Assembly: GCA_037962975.1 (NCBI GenBank)
Contig: CM075669.1
Location: 250,083,351 to 250,147,350 of the forward strand
Length of the DNA stretch: 64,000 nucleotides
Direction: 5' to 3'
DNA from: Clitoria ternatea
Taxonomy: Eukaryota; Streptophyta; Magnoliopsida; Fabales; Fabaceae
How positions within the stretch are numbered: position 1 is the first letter of the stretch; every line of letters starts with the position of its first letter. Below the pieces are notes generated by a model. The model made no database searches, was not told the origin of the DNA, and saw only the letters and a program-made list of their open reading frames with translations. The translations under genes were made by a program, and so were the position numbers. Positions 21,533 through 31,745 of this stretch are shown one piece after another.

Positions 21533-22708
21533 ATGCGCCCTAGAGCAGGCCACGCTGGTCCTTCAAACAGGGGGAGTTTTGGCTCTCGTGCCCCCCTTAG
21601 CCACCGTGGTGGGAGGATTCCAGCGAATCCTCCTGTGGCTGGGCCCCGTCGCTCAGAGAGAGCCGAAGCCTCTTCCTCACGAGCGTCTTCTTCCCAACGT
21701 CGCTCTGAGGCTCCCCTTGACTCGAGGGCTACCAGCCGCTCTGACAGGGGGTCAAGTGCTGAAGGTTACCTCTCTGACGATGTTGCTTTTTACCACAGTA
21801 CATACGCGTTCCACCGTGCCTGCACAACCATGGACCTTCCAGGACGTGGAAAAATACCGGTTCTCCGCTCTGCTGAAGGGTGTGTCAACGTTGTTGCACA
21901 CCGGCTTGACTGGGAGAAACTCAACAGGGAGAAACCCTACTGCTGGGTGGAGGAGGAATTCCTAGAGATCCCTTCGCACCATGCAAGTGAGGAGGAATGC
22001 ACGGTCTCTTTCCGCTGCAAAATATATTCAGATAAAAAGTACAAGGCACGATACGCTGTGATGGCACCGCATCCCTCTGAAAGAATATGCCACAGCGTCC
22101 CTGATGTGAGGTCGGTCTACATGTACGACTTCATCTTCTTGAAATTGGGAGTACGTTTCCCCATGACGGAGTTCCAGATGGCCGTCCTGCGTTTCCTAGA
22201 CTGCGCCCCCACACAACTGCATCCCAACGGTTGGGGTCTTGTCCGGGCTCTGGAGGTTCTGGGGGAGCATTTCAACTTCTCCGCCACTGTGGCCAAGCTA
22301 TTTTACTATTGCCAAGTGGTCCGCCGTGCTAATAAGAAGGGCGGCCTTGGGTTCATTACTCTCCGTAGTGACTCAAGGGTTATAAATTTCAAGTCTTATA
22401 CGGAATCCGCGAAGGTGGATGGACGCTCCTTCAAACACTACTATACACGGGTCCGGATTCAACCAAATAAGCCGGTCTTCTGGCGGAACAAGGAGGGGTT
22501 TACCAAGTTTCCCCTTAGCTGGACGCACGAGCATTTTCTCCTTATGAGCTGTGCTTATTATACAGACGAGAGTGAACTTTCCCCTCACTCTGTTGAGGTC
22601 TTGAGCGCCATGCAGACGGCCTCAAAGACCCTCAAAGGGTTTTCCAGCCGGCTCCTCTTGGCCGAGGATGACATCAGAAACACCTACCTCCGTAATATCC
22701 GCTCTTAA
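21533..22708 (+). CDS. Tat antisense ORF 1, 'putative gypsy-type transposon' domain (PF04195-like)
   Basis: The ORF encodes 391 residues on the strand opposite gag-pol. An arginine- and serine-rich N-terminus (residues 1-80) is followed by a globular part with VVAHRLDWEKLNREKPYC, SVYMYDFIFLKLGVRFPM, FQMAVLRFLDCAPTQLHP, then KPVFWRNKEGFTKFPLSW. This matches the plant family annotated as putative gypsy-type transposon protein, whose function is unknown. The frame stays open upstream to 21380, but the first ATG is 21533, in a good plant start context. ORF 2 follows after 104 bases. The ORF is uninterrupted although pol in the same element carries two stops. Confidence 0.8.
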   Translation: MRPRAGHAGPSNRGSFGSRAPLSHRGGRIPANPPVAGPRRSERAEASSSRASSSQRRSEAPLDSRATSRSDRGSSAEGYLSDDVAFYHSTYAFHRACTTMDLPGRGKIPVLRSAEGCVNVVAHRLDWEKLNREKPYCWVEEEFLEIPSHHASEEECTVSFRCKIYSDKKYKARYAVMAPHPSERICHSVPDVRSVYMYDFIFLKLGVRFPMTEFQMAVLRFLDCAPTQLHPNGWGLVRALEVLGEHFNFSATVAKLFYYCQVVRRANKKGGLGFITLRSDSRVINFKSYTESAKVDGRSFKHYYTRVRIQPNKPVFWRNKEGFTKFPLSWTHEHFLLMSCAYYTDESELSPHSVEVLSAMQTASKTLKGFSSRLLLAEDDIRNTYLRNIRS

Positions 22709-22787
22709 TCTCTTTGTGTTGTATAGTTATTCCGCTCTGATTATTTTTTCTTCTTGTATGCTTACTCAACCTTTCTTGTTTTGCAGA
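22692..22787 (+). other. Candidate intron joining antisense ORFs 1 and 2
   Basis: A donor-like CTCC/GTAATA and a strong acceptor TTTCTTGTTTTGCAG/AA flank 96 AT- and T-rich bases, a normal plant intron size. However, this splice leaves the two ORFs out of phase by one base. An in-phase alternative donor (GG/GTTTTC, 22639) is weak. The acceptor looks real, but the donor is unresolved. Confidence 0.35.
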
Positions 22788-22812
22788 ACAAATCGAAAAA
22801 GCCTGCCCAGAG

Positions 22813-24120
22813 ATGTTGTCGTTAAGGACCATGATGGCTGACGATGACTCCTCCTCAGAAGAAAATGAGATCCAGGCGAAGAGGAACGCTACCAAAACTC
22901 CCCTCATTCCTCTGACCTCTGCGGTAGGAGATGAGGTTCCTCTCTTCGATGAGGAAGAAACTGAAGAACTAGCTGATGCCACTGGAGCGGGCGACGAGGA
23001 GGCCGTCCCAGAGAAGAAGAGGAAAAAGAGGCATCTTGTGAAAAAGGCAGATCAAGAGAAGCCCTCCTCTGAGGACCCTGTGAAGAAGCGTCAGAGGACG
23101 GCCGAAGAAACTGAATCGAAGAAGGACAAGGGAAAGAAACCCGTTCCTGAATCCTCCACCCCTTCTTCACAGAATGCTTCAGAGCCGGACTCTGGGAATG
23201 GTCCTCCTCCGGCGTTTGAGCCTCCGCGTGACTCCTTCCTCTCCCCTTACTTGTGGTTTCAGGGGTCCATGCCTCCCACTCTCCCAAAGGCACGGTATTG
23301 CCTCCGCCCTTCCCTCGACGCTGCTGGGGTTCGAGGTGCTTGTAAGGCCGGGCGTTGGCAGCTTGATGAATTGTCCGGCCTTCTTGATTCCCTGAGCGAG
23401 AAGGCAGATTATATGGATCAAGTTGAAAAACTTGAGACCGAACTCGCGGTGAAGGAGAAATGGGCGACCAAGCAAGCTGAAGTTCATAGGGGCGTCGAGT
23501 CAGAATTGAAGAAAACTAAGGAAACGCTCCAGAGGAAAACTGAAGAGGCGAGCCAAGTGCATTTTGCGAACAAGGCCCTAGAGCGGGAAGTTGCCGACCT
23601 CCAGAAAAAGAACAAATCCATACCCTTCCTTGAAGAAGAATTACAACTGGAGAAGAAGAGATCGGCTAAGCTTGCTGACGATCTCAAAGTTATGGAGGAC
23701 GGTCGCAACAAAGACCTTGGGGAGTGGGAGATCATTCGGAAGGAGATGCAAGCCCAAATTGATGAACTCAAGAAGGGTGGTGCGAGTGCTGGGCCTTTAG
23801 AAGAGGATTTTGCCAAGGTTCAAAGAAAACTAGCTGTTGCGAAGGCCAAGGCTTCCAAAGCCTTGGAGATATGCAAAAATGTGGCGTATGAATCCTTCGG
23901 CCTGGCCCTTCGTCAAGTCTACTATCGTAACCCTGGAGTGAAGCTGAATTTGTACGGATTAGATCCGTTCTTCAAATTCCATGGGGGAAAACTTGTCGAA
24001 GTGCACAAGGACGGCTCGCACCATGAACCCCATGCATCACTTTATGAACTGCCTCCCCTCCCAGAAGGTCAAAGTATGGAGCCAACAACGTCCGCTGCTG
24101 CCTCTAAAGTTGAAACGTAG
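22813..24120 (+). CDS. Tat antisense ORF 2, charged coiled-coil protein
   Basis: The ORF encodes 435 residues. It starts with an acidic, serine-rich segment, then lysine-rich nuclear-signal-like blocks (KKRKKRH, KKRQRT), a proline-rich linker, and a long coiled coil (about residues 195-350) with heptads such as LEREVADLQKKNKS and LEEELQLEKKRSAKL. A short conserved-looking tail contains YESFGLALRQVYYRNPG. It resembles the C-terminal half of proteins carrying the gypsy-type transposon domain in plant genomes, so ORF 1 and ORF 2 may be one gene split by an intron or by decay. Function is unknown; nuclear location is inferred from the basic blocks. Confidence 0.7.
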   Translation: MLSLRTMMADDDSSSEENEIQAKRNATKTPLIPLTSAVGDEVPLFDEEETEELADATGAGDEEAVPEKKRKKRHLVKKADQEKPSSEDPVKKRQRTAEETESKKDKGKKPVPESSTPSSQNASEPDSGNGPPPAFEPPRDSFLSPYLWFQGSMPPTLPKARYCLRPSLDAAGVRGACKAGRWQLDELSGLLDSLSEKADYMDQVEKLETELAVKEKWATKQAEVHRGVESELKKTKETLQRKTEEASQVHFANKALEREVADLQKKNKSIPFLEEELQLEKKRSAKLADDLKVMEDGRNKDLGEWEIIRKEMQAQIDELKKGGASAGPLEEDFAKVQRKLAVAKAKASKALEICKNVAYESFGLALRQVYYRNPGVKLNLYGLDPFFKFHGGKLVEVHKDGSHHEPHASLYELPPLPEGQSMEPTTSAAASKVET

Positions 24121-24286
24121 GAAGGTGCCCAAACTGAAGCAGAGGCCCAAAAGGAGAAGACAGAAGTGCCCACTGCGGAAGATTAGGCACCGGCCTTTTA
24201 ATTTTATGCTTTCATTCATAGCCGTGTTCTGGGATCGGCTCCAGCTTTAAAACACTTTGTAACCTGCATATTTTCTTATTTTTGAA

Positions 24287-24292
24287 AATAAA
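24287..24292 (+). terminator. Poly(A) signal of the antisense unit
   Basis: AATAAA lies 167 bases after the ORF 2 stop, in a T-rich setting (TTTTTGAAAATAAAATTC). With the TATA box at 21356 it delimits a plausible + strand transcription unit of about 2.9 kb lying wholly inside the retroelement. Confidence 0.5.
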
Positions 24293-25417
24293 ATTCACTA
24301 TTGCTTTTCTTCAACTGCTTGCGTCGAATGTATGATTGTTGGATAACTTAGTGCTGTACAAAACACTTTATTGTTTTCAATGCTTTGCGAGTCCGTTCTG
24401 CGTGGTTACCTAGCTGCTTAAAGCGTACTTATCACACCGGATTAAGATAACAAATTGTAACGAATAAGTGACAATTAAGTTAAAGCATGCCCTGTCCCCA
24501 AGTGTAAGTACATTGGGAAGGGAAAGTTTATCTCAAGGATTACCTTTTAACTTCTTAAAAAGATAGAAATGCTTATCTGTCCTCGAAGATGTAGAGCGGG
24601 TACGTTAGCGTTCAACCGCTCCGGGGTGGATATTCCACAATTGAGGACGGACATTGCCTTTGAACTTTAGTATAGCTTTGACAAGGGTAAGCTTTTACGC
24701 CTTTCTTTTGAGGTTCGGTTTGGTCCTACATCTCAAGTCTTCACACGGTGTTCGGTTCGATCCTACTAACCGTACTTGGAGTTCGGTGCAATCCTACAAT
24801 CCAAGCCTTCAACACGGGGTTCGGATCAGGGCTAATCCTGAACCTACTGCGCCCGTTACTCGGGGTTCAGCGCGGTTTTCTGTATGAACCGGCCTACTGC
24901 GCCCAAGCCTTCGCATGGGGTTCGGTTTGTGGCCTTGAGGAAGGACCAGCCCTACAACCCATGTTGTCTTTGAATGGGGTTCGGTTTGTGGCCTTGAAAA
25001 AGGACCAGCCCTACAACCCATGTAGTCTTCGAATGGGGTTCGGTTTGTGGCCTTGAAAAAGGACCAGCCCTACAACCCATTCCACCTCAAGGAGTTACAT
25101 CGTCAAAACACACGATGTGTGATTGAGATCATCCGTCCTGAGGGGTCTTCATCAGTTCCTCGAGGAGTTATATCATCAACTACAGAATTGGTAGTTGAGT
25201 TCATCCGTCCTGAGGTGTATGCGTATTAAACTACGGCTATAAATCACAACACATAAGAAACGTGAGAATGATAGGGCGGTTAAAATGTATTCTCATTAAA
25301 ATTGAAAGTACATTACATGAAAAGCGTAGTTGGGGTCATGCCTCGTTAAAACCTTCTTGAGAAAACCCAATGGGAAAAAACTCAAGTAAGGAAAAAGAGT
25401 ACACGCCGTCTTACCAA
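24293..25417. other. Tat spacer between pol and antisense gene
   Basis: Non-coding on both strands. It contains a GGTTCGG-rich tandem repeat zone (24700-25090) and, next to pol, the motif GCATGCCTCGTTAAAACC-like (25336-25360) that also occurs in element C (60985-61005, reverse). No further ORF is credible. Confidence 0.6.
24917..25083. repeat. 59-bp tandem repeat in the Tat spacer
   Basis: Three near-identical 59-bp units start with GGGGTTCGGTTTGTGGCCTT at 24917, 24976 and 25035. Degenerate relatives (GGTTCGGTTCGATCCTAC-like) extend back to about 24705. Tandem repeats at this place are common in Tat-lineage elements and can seed satellites. Confidence 0.9.
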
Positions 25418-28400
25418 CTAGCTGTAATAGACACGTAAGTTCTGAGTGTTCCATTTGTTGCGGATTGGAGTTCCATCAAGTTCTTCCAATCGGTATGACC
25501 CTTTTCCAGTCACTTCAGAAACTCTATAAGGACCTTCCCACGTCAGTGCTAGCTTCCCTTGGTGGGCGAATTTATTCCCCACACTTGCCTTTCTCAAAAC
25601 AAGATCTCTAGTGTTGAAAGCTCTGTACTGGACACGTTTATTATACCGGAGTGCTGCCTTTGCTTTTATTGCCTGATCTCTGACGAAAGCCTTTTCCCTT
25701 AACTCCTGGAGGACGTCCAGTTCTGATGCCAAATTGGCGTTGTTATCTTCAGCTGAAAAATACTCCACACGAGCCGATCTTGTTTGTAGCTCCACCGGGA
25801 TCATGGCCTCAACCCCGTACGTCAACCGGTATGGGGATTCGTTAGTTGAAGAATGAGGCGTGGTGCGGTATGCCCATAAAACATGACATAGCTGGTCTGT
25901 CCATCCTCCCTTTGCTTCTCCCAGACGCTTCTTCAACCCCTTTAGCACTTCTCGGTTAGCTACCTCCGCTTGTCCATTGGTTTGGGGATGTTCAACAGAC
26001 GAAAATATCTGGATTATCCCCAGTTCTTCCAGCAAATCTGTGAACTTTTTGTCCGTAAACTGGGTGCCGTTGTCAGTCACAATCCGCCCTGGCACCCCGA
26101 ATCGAGCTATGATATTTTCATACACGAAACGTCTTGTTCGCGCAGAAGTAATGTGCACAACGGGCTCAGCTTCGATCCATTTGGTGAAGTAGTCTACCCC
26201 CACGATCAAATATTTGATACCTCCTGGCGCAGTGGGGAACGGACCCAAAATATCAAGACCCCACTGGTAGAACGGCCAAGGCACAACAGATGAAGATAGC
26301 TCTTGGGCCGGTGTATGATGGAGATTGGAGAATTTTTGACAAGCGTCGCACTTCCTCACAAAATCTGCGGAATCCTGCTTCACAGTGGGCCACCAATATC
26401 TAGCCCTGAGGACTTTTCTCATTAAGCTTCGGCCCCCAGCATGGTGCCCACATTGCCCCTCGTGCACCTCCTCCAAAACCGCTTGAACCTCGTCCTCTCT
26501 TAAACACAAAAGATATGGGACAGAGAATCCCCTTTTATAGAGAATACCATCGACCATAGTAAAATATGGCAGCTCCCTCTTCACTCGTCTCCTCTCTTTC
26601 TCATCAGTGGGAAGTTGACCATCAGCTAGATAGCGAATATAGGGAATGACCCAAGAATCCTCATATGGATAACTCACCATGATAGCGTTCAAAGAAGGGT
26701 ACAGAGGTATGCTAGGTGATGTCAAAGTGCTTTGAACCACCGTTGTTGTGCTACCGGGCTGCTTTGTACTTGCTAATCTAGACAAGATGTCTGCTCTGGT
26801 GTTTTCTTCTCTGGGCACATGCTTGAACTCTAAAACTTCAAATCTTCCCTTCAACTCATTAACACAATTCAAGTACAATTGAAGTTGCGGCTCCTTTGCC
26901 TGGTACTCCCCCTGGATCTGCGAAATCACCAGTTGGGAATCACTGCACAGTGTGACTACTGATGCTCCAATGTCAATCGCCGCACGGAGACCGGCCAAGC
27001 ATGCTTCGTATTCAGCTTGGTTGTTGGAGGTTTTGAAATTGAATCGGAGGGAAATTTCTAGGTGCACACCATCATCACTTTCTACCACCACACCTGCTCC
27101 ACAACCTTTGCTGTTCGACGATCCATCAACGTAAATGGTCCAATGCGCTCGAGGGGTGGCCGGGTCCGCCCCAGTCCTCTCCATAACAAAATCGGCCAAC
27201 AATTGCGCCTTGATGGCTCCTCGAGGCTCATATGAAATTTCAAATTCAGACAGCTCGATAGACCATTTTATCATCCTTCTGGCGAGGTCTGGCTTGCTGA
27301 GCACTGAACGGAGAGGCAAATCCGTTCTCACCAGTACTGGGTGTGCGTGGAAATAGGGCCTCAACCGTCGTGATGCCCACACGACTGCTAGGGCAGCTTT
27401 CTCAATCTTTTGATATCTTCCTTCCGCTCCCTGAAACGTCTTACTAGTGAAGTACACCGGCCTCTGCCCTTCAGGGGTTTCTTTAACCAAGGCCACGCCT
27501 AGGGCTTCATCAGAGATTGCTAAGTACAAGATCAAAGTCTCACCAGGGTTAGGCTTAACCAAAATTGGTGGACTCGAGAGAACGGCCTTGAGCTGCTGGA
27601 AGGCTTGTTCTTGCTCCTCTCCCCATTCAAAACTCTTGTGTTTCTTCAACGCCTTATACAAGGGGAGGGACCTGTGCGCCATCTTGGGCATGAAACGAGC
27701 TAGGGCGGCCACTTTCCCATTCAACGATTGGACCTCCCTCAGACACTTAGGACTCTACATGTCCAGGATTGCTTGACACTTCCCAGGGTTAGCCTCAATG
27801 CCTCATTGGGTCAACATAAATCCCAAGAATTTCCCAGTTGGAATGGCAAAGGTGCATTTTAAGGGGTTTAACCTCATGTTGTACTGCCGAAGCCTAGTGA
27901 AGACTTGGCGCAGATCTTCAATGTGGTCTCCTCCAGCGGGCGTTTTGGCTATAATATCATCAATATAAACTTCGACCAGCCTTGTATGCATCCCTTCAAA
28001 GACTTTGTTAATCATGCGCTGATAGGTAGCGCCGGCGTTCTTCAATCCAAAAGGCATGACGGTGTAGCAGAAAACACCGCGATCATTGATGAAGACAGTT
28101 TTCTCCTGGTCTCCCTCCCACATCGGAATCTGGTTATACCCCGAATAGGCATCCATGAAACTGAGGTATTGGTAACCAGATGAATCATCCACCATGCGAT
28201 CGATGTTGGGCAGGGGATATGGATCTTTGGGGCAGCAACGGTTAAGATCCACATAATCTGTACACATTCTCCATTTTCCATTAGCCTTCTGCACCATGAC
28301 CACATTAGAAAGCCAAGATGAATAGCGTATCTCCCTTATAAAGCCTGCTTTCAACAACTCCTCTGTCTGCTCGCAAGCCGCCCTCTGCTTCTCCGGTCCC

Positions 28401-30892
28401 AACCTCCTCTTCTTCTGGGCCACCGATCTTGTTTCAGGATACACTGCAAACTTGTGGCAACAGAAATCAGGGTCCATCCCAGGCATGTCTGCTGCTGTCC
28501 ATGCGAAAAGATCTTTGAACTCCTGCAAAAGGGCTAATAAGCGTTGCTCCATAGCAAACTCCAGCTTATCGTTGATGTGCGTGACCTTCTCTGGGGAATC
28601 TCCTAATACAACATCCCTGGAACCACCATCCGGTGTGGGCTTAGAGGGATTGAGTGGATCAATCTTCAATTCCGCTCTGGGGTCCAGATCAATGAGACTG
28701 ACAGACCCTGCCGCTGTTCCTCCGTCATTCAACTTCCTCTTCTTGTTGAACGCTTCCAACTTAACCATGTTGAGGCTCAGGTTATAACAATATCGAGCCA
28801 TCTCCTGATCACCACGGAGAGAGGACACACCGTTGTCCTTGTCAATGAATTTGATCAAGAGGTGAGGAGTGGATACAATTGCTTCCATCGCGTTCAGTGT
28901 TGGACGGCCTATGATACCGTTGTATGGGGATTCCACGTCAATCACCAGGATTCTTGACTTGACCGTTCTCGCACCAGGCTCTCCTTCAAAAGAAATCAGA
29001 GTGTCAAGATACCCCTTGGTAGGTTGCTTAGCTCCATTAAACGCTGTGAGTTCTTGTGTGTAGGGTTGTAAATCTGCATCATTGAAACCCATTCGTTTGA
29101 AACAATTATAAAAGATAACATCACAAGAACTTCCCTGATCGACGAGGATCCTCTTGACATCCTTGTTGGCTATGACTGCCACGATAACTACCGCATCATC
29201 ACCTCCTGGAATTGTTGGGCCAAAGTCATCATCAGTAAATGACACCGTCGGAGCGGTCATACCGTCCCTGAAAGGGCGGTTATCCCTCGGATTGCCCTGG
29301 ACAGACAAGACCATCCTATGGTGATTCTTCCGTGCTGTGATTGATGCTCCTCCTCCCGCAAATCCTCCAGCTATTATCTCAATCACTTCTCGTCTGCCCT
29401 GCCTCTGCTGCTGGGGCATGTTATTTTGTTGGGCACTTTCAGCAATCACCACTCCCTTCTGCTTTTCAGCTGCAGTGAACTTCCTAGCTGGGTTACGTGT
29501 ATTATCGTCTTCGTCATCAGGATCTCTATTCCTTTTTTCCATCCTTTGAGGCTCGTCTACAGATTTCTCCTTGAACAAATACTGCTTCAGCTTTCCTTTC
29601 CGAAGGAGAGTTTCCACCGTATTCTTTAACGCCTTGCACTCATCAGTGTTGTGTCCTGTCTGTTCATGGAAAGTGCAATACTTACGCGGGTTACCACCCC
29701 TCTTGACTGGGGCTGGTTTTCTTATCCCGAAGACGTTCAAAGTTGGCCAACCAACCTCCCTCATGATTTGTGAGTGCCTGGTGTTCAGCGGAGCATAGTT
29801 ATCGAATGATGATACACACCTATCTCGTGGATGCGGGCGAGTGTTTACAAAGTCTTCTCTAAAGGCATGCTTCTCAGGCCTCGCTCTCTCCTTTTCTCTC
29901 CGTGGCTGCTGAGTGGGTGCTGAAGGCTTCATTCTTGTTGCAGTTGCCTCTAGATGCATCTCTATGCCCACGTACTTGGAAGCCTTCCTTCGAAACTCCT
30001 CGAAGGTTGTTGGGGGGCTCTTTGCCAAAGATAGGGCAAAGGCTGAACCAGGCTGAAGAGCTTCCACTACAATATGGAGTTGTATGGCCTCCGTGAGGTT
30101 AGGAACCAAAGCTGCCTCCTTATAAAACCTTTTCAAGAACTCCTTAAGAGTTTCAGTTTCTCCCTGCCTTATCTGGGCCAAGGTGTGAGAAGTTCTTGGG
30201 ATATCCCTAGAGATGACAAAATGGCTTTCAAATACAGCGGCCATTTCCTCCCAAGAGTCTATAGATCCTGAGGGTAAGCTTTTAAACCAGCTGAGAGCCT
30301 CCTCCGTCAGCGTTCTTGGGAACATTCTGCACATAACATCTTCGTCTGCTCCCAAATACATAGCTTCATAAACATAAGCATCCAAATGCTTAGTGGGGTC
30401 GGTCTCTCCATTATACTTCCCGATCAACAGTGGCTGAGTTGTTTGCAAATGTTTTGGGATGATAATGCTCATCAGCCTTCTTGAGAAAGGGACACTGAGC
30501 TTGTACGTCCCTGAAGTCATCACCGCCTGCTCCCTTCTCCTGGTACTGACTCTATCACCAGAGTCTTGTGTCTGCTCTCTCTCTTCGTATGTGGGGATTT
30601 TCGAATACTGGAGGGTTGTAGATCTATCCCTTGCTGATACATGATGAGCATCCTCTGCATGGGACGCTGCCCTGTCCCCAGCTCCTCCTCTCTCCCGCTT
30701 CAACTCCATCAGCTCCTCCCTGAGTTGCCTGATAACCTCATCGCGAGGGTCAGGCGTTTGCACTTGCACCATCCTCCGGGTTTGAGTTACAGGGGACTCA
30801 AAGACGAGTCTCCTTCCAGTCTGTTGATGGGTCACATCCTCCACGTGACCATCAACGAAATCTCTCCCATCACCTTCCATCGTGACAACCAA
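25418..30892 (-). pseudogene. Tat gag-pol polyprotein with two in-frame stops
   Basis: One frame of 1825 codons is broken only by stops at 27803-27805 (TGA) and 27755-27757 (TAG). Gag occupies residues about 130-420, with a CX2HX4HX4C zinc knuckle (406-419) in which the second cysteine is histidine, as usual in this lineage. The protease box DQGSS is at 585-589. RT shows DYVDLNRCCPKDPYPLP, FMDAYSGYNQI, MPFGLKNAGATYQR and YIDD at 976-979. After the stops come the RNase H, a second archaeal-type RNase H (YVDGSSNSKGCGAG, NNQAEYEACLAGL, LCSDSQLVISQ), and an integrase with its zinc motif, LDILGPFP, VTDNGTQF and QTNGQAE. Both stops fall in the RT thumb-to-RNase H interval. All catalytic motifs remain, so inactivation looks recent. 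Confidence 0.93.
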
Positions 30893-30921
30893 ACTTCTGC
30901 GAAAATGGGAATAACTCTAAC

Positions 30922-30941
30922 GAGTCCCACTGGGCGTGCCA
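30922..30941 (-). other. Primer binding site beside the 5' LTR
   Basis: Same sequence as at 20028-20047 (TGGCACGCCCAGTGGGACTC on the - strand), one base from the LTR edge at 30943. Confidence 0.85.
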
Positions 30942-30942
30942 A

Positions 30943-31745
30943 TGAACTGGTCTGGACCGGGGTCTAGGATCCGGTGTGGGACCAGCCACAAGAGTATAGG
31001 TGTTTTTAGGGTTTGCACACCGGAACAGTGTGTATCCGATGTATTAATCCGGTCTCTCAGTGGGAGAGGCCGGTCTTGTTGTCCTGGAGATCCTTCACAC
31101 CAGCGTTTCGCGTTGTAGGGGGGCGAAAGGTGGTGCCACCTGCGAAAATTCTCCGACGCTCAAGTTAGTAGAGTGTAAGAACTTAGTGAATGCTTAAGCG
31201 AAGTAATAGTAAAGTGTGAGATAGAACAACGATACCATGCATGTGTATTGAAATGAGTTACTTATAGTTGTACGTGAGAAAATGAGTCGTTGGATACAGG
31301 TGGGTCCCTTAGCTCTGATAGCGTGTATATTATGTCAATCAGGGTGGCTCAACTCTCAGAATGTGTCAGGAGGGTAGGTCAATTATCAGAGTACGATCCT
31401 CTAGGAAGAGGAGAGGATAATCACCTTTTCCGCATAATCTGCTGACACATCCACTTGCTTTCTGAGGCCATTGACGTGACGTATTTTGCTACATACAGTA
31501 TCTTCGCTGATAAGTTATTAGGGGCTCTTATCTTGCTATGACTGAAAAGCCAACAATTATATAAATGTCCTGTGAAAATGAACAAAGAACCGTTATAGAG
31601 TAAATAAGTGGGGCAGTCGTGTGATGAGGACGGACGGCCAGACATCGGATATCCGGTGTGGTAATGTTGAACCAGGACACCGGTTTTCCTTATATGAGGT
31701 CACTCTGACGTCACAAGAATGGGGGCCGGTATCCAGACCAGATCA
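30943..31745 (-). repeat. 5' LTR of element B
   Basis: This 803-bp LTR ends exactly at ...CCAGATCA (31745); beyond that the sequence is unrelated AT-rich DNA, which fixes the LTR border also for the shared copy. The U3 start is TGATCTGGTCTGG. The adjoining ATAAT (31746-31750) would be the target duplication, but the partner was lost with the truncated end. Confidence 0.92.

Larger units (their letters stand above)
17234..31745 (-). mobile_element. Composite Tat-lineage Ty3/gypsy element B: LTR-internal-LTR-truncated internal
   Basis: On the - strand the order is: 5' LTR (31745-30943), primer site, gag-pol (30892-25418), spacer with tandem repeat, antisense ORF region (24120-21533), polypurine tract, second LTR (20850-20049), primer site again, and a second gag-pol that breaks off at 17234 inside RT. 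The 17234-20850 segment matches 28128-31745 at about 99% by eye, so one LTR is shared between a whole and a partial unit. The large pol with an extra archaeal-type RNase H, the Arg-tRNA-like primer site and the antisense ORF between pol and 3' LTR place it in the Tat (Ogre/Grande/Retand-like) lineage. It ends precisely at LTR base 31745 on one side and at a random internal point on the other. Confidence 0.92.

Noticed and set aside
24917..25083. CRISPR-like direct repeats
   Set aside because: Units are contiguous without unique spacers, inside a plant retroelement.
24654..25229. + and - strand frames over the 59-bp repeats
   Set aside because: Repeat-derived frames without domain features; the region is a retroelement spacer.
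20028..30941. Possible tRNA gene fragments at 20028-20047 and 30922-30941
   Set aside because: Only the last 20 bases of a tRNA are matched and both lie one base from an LTR, so they are primer binding sites.
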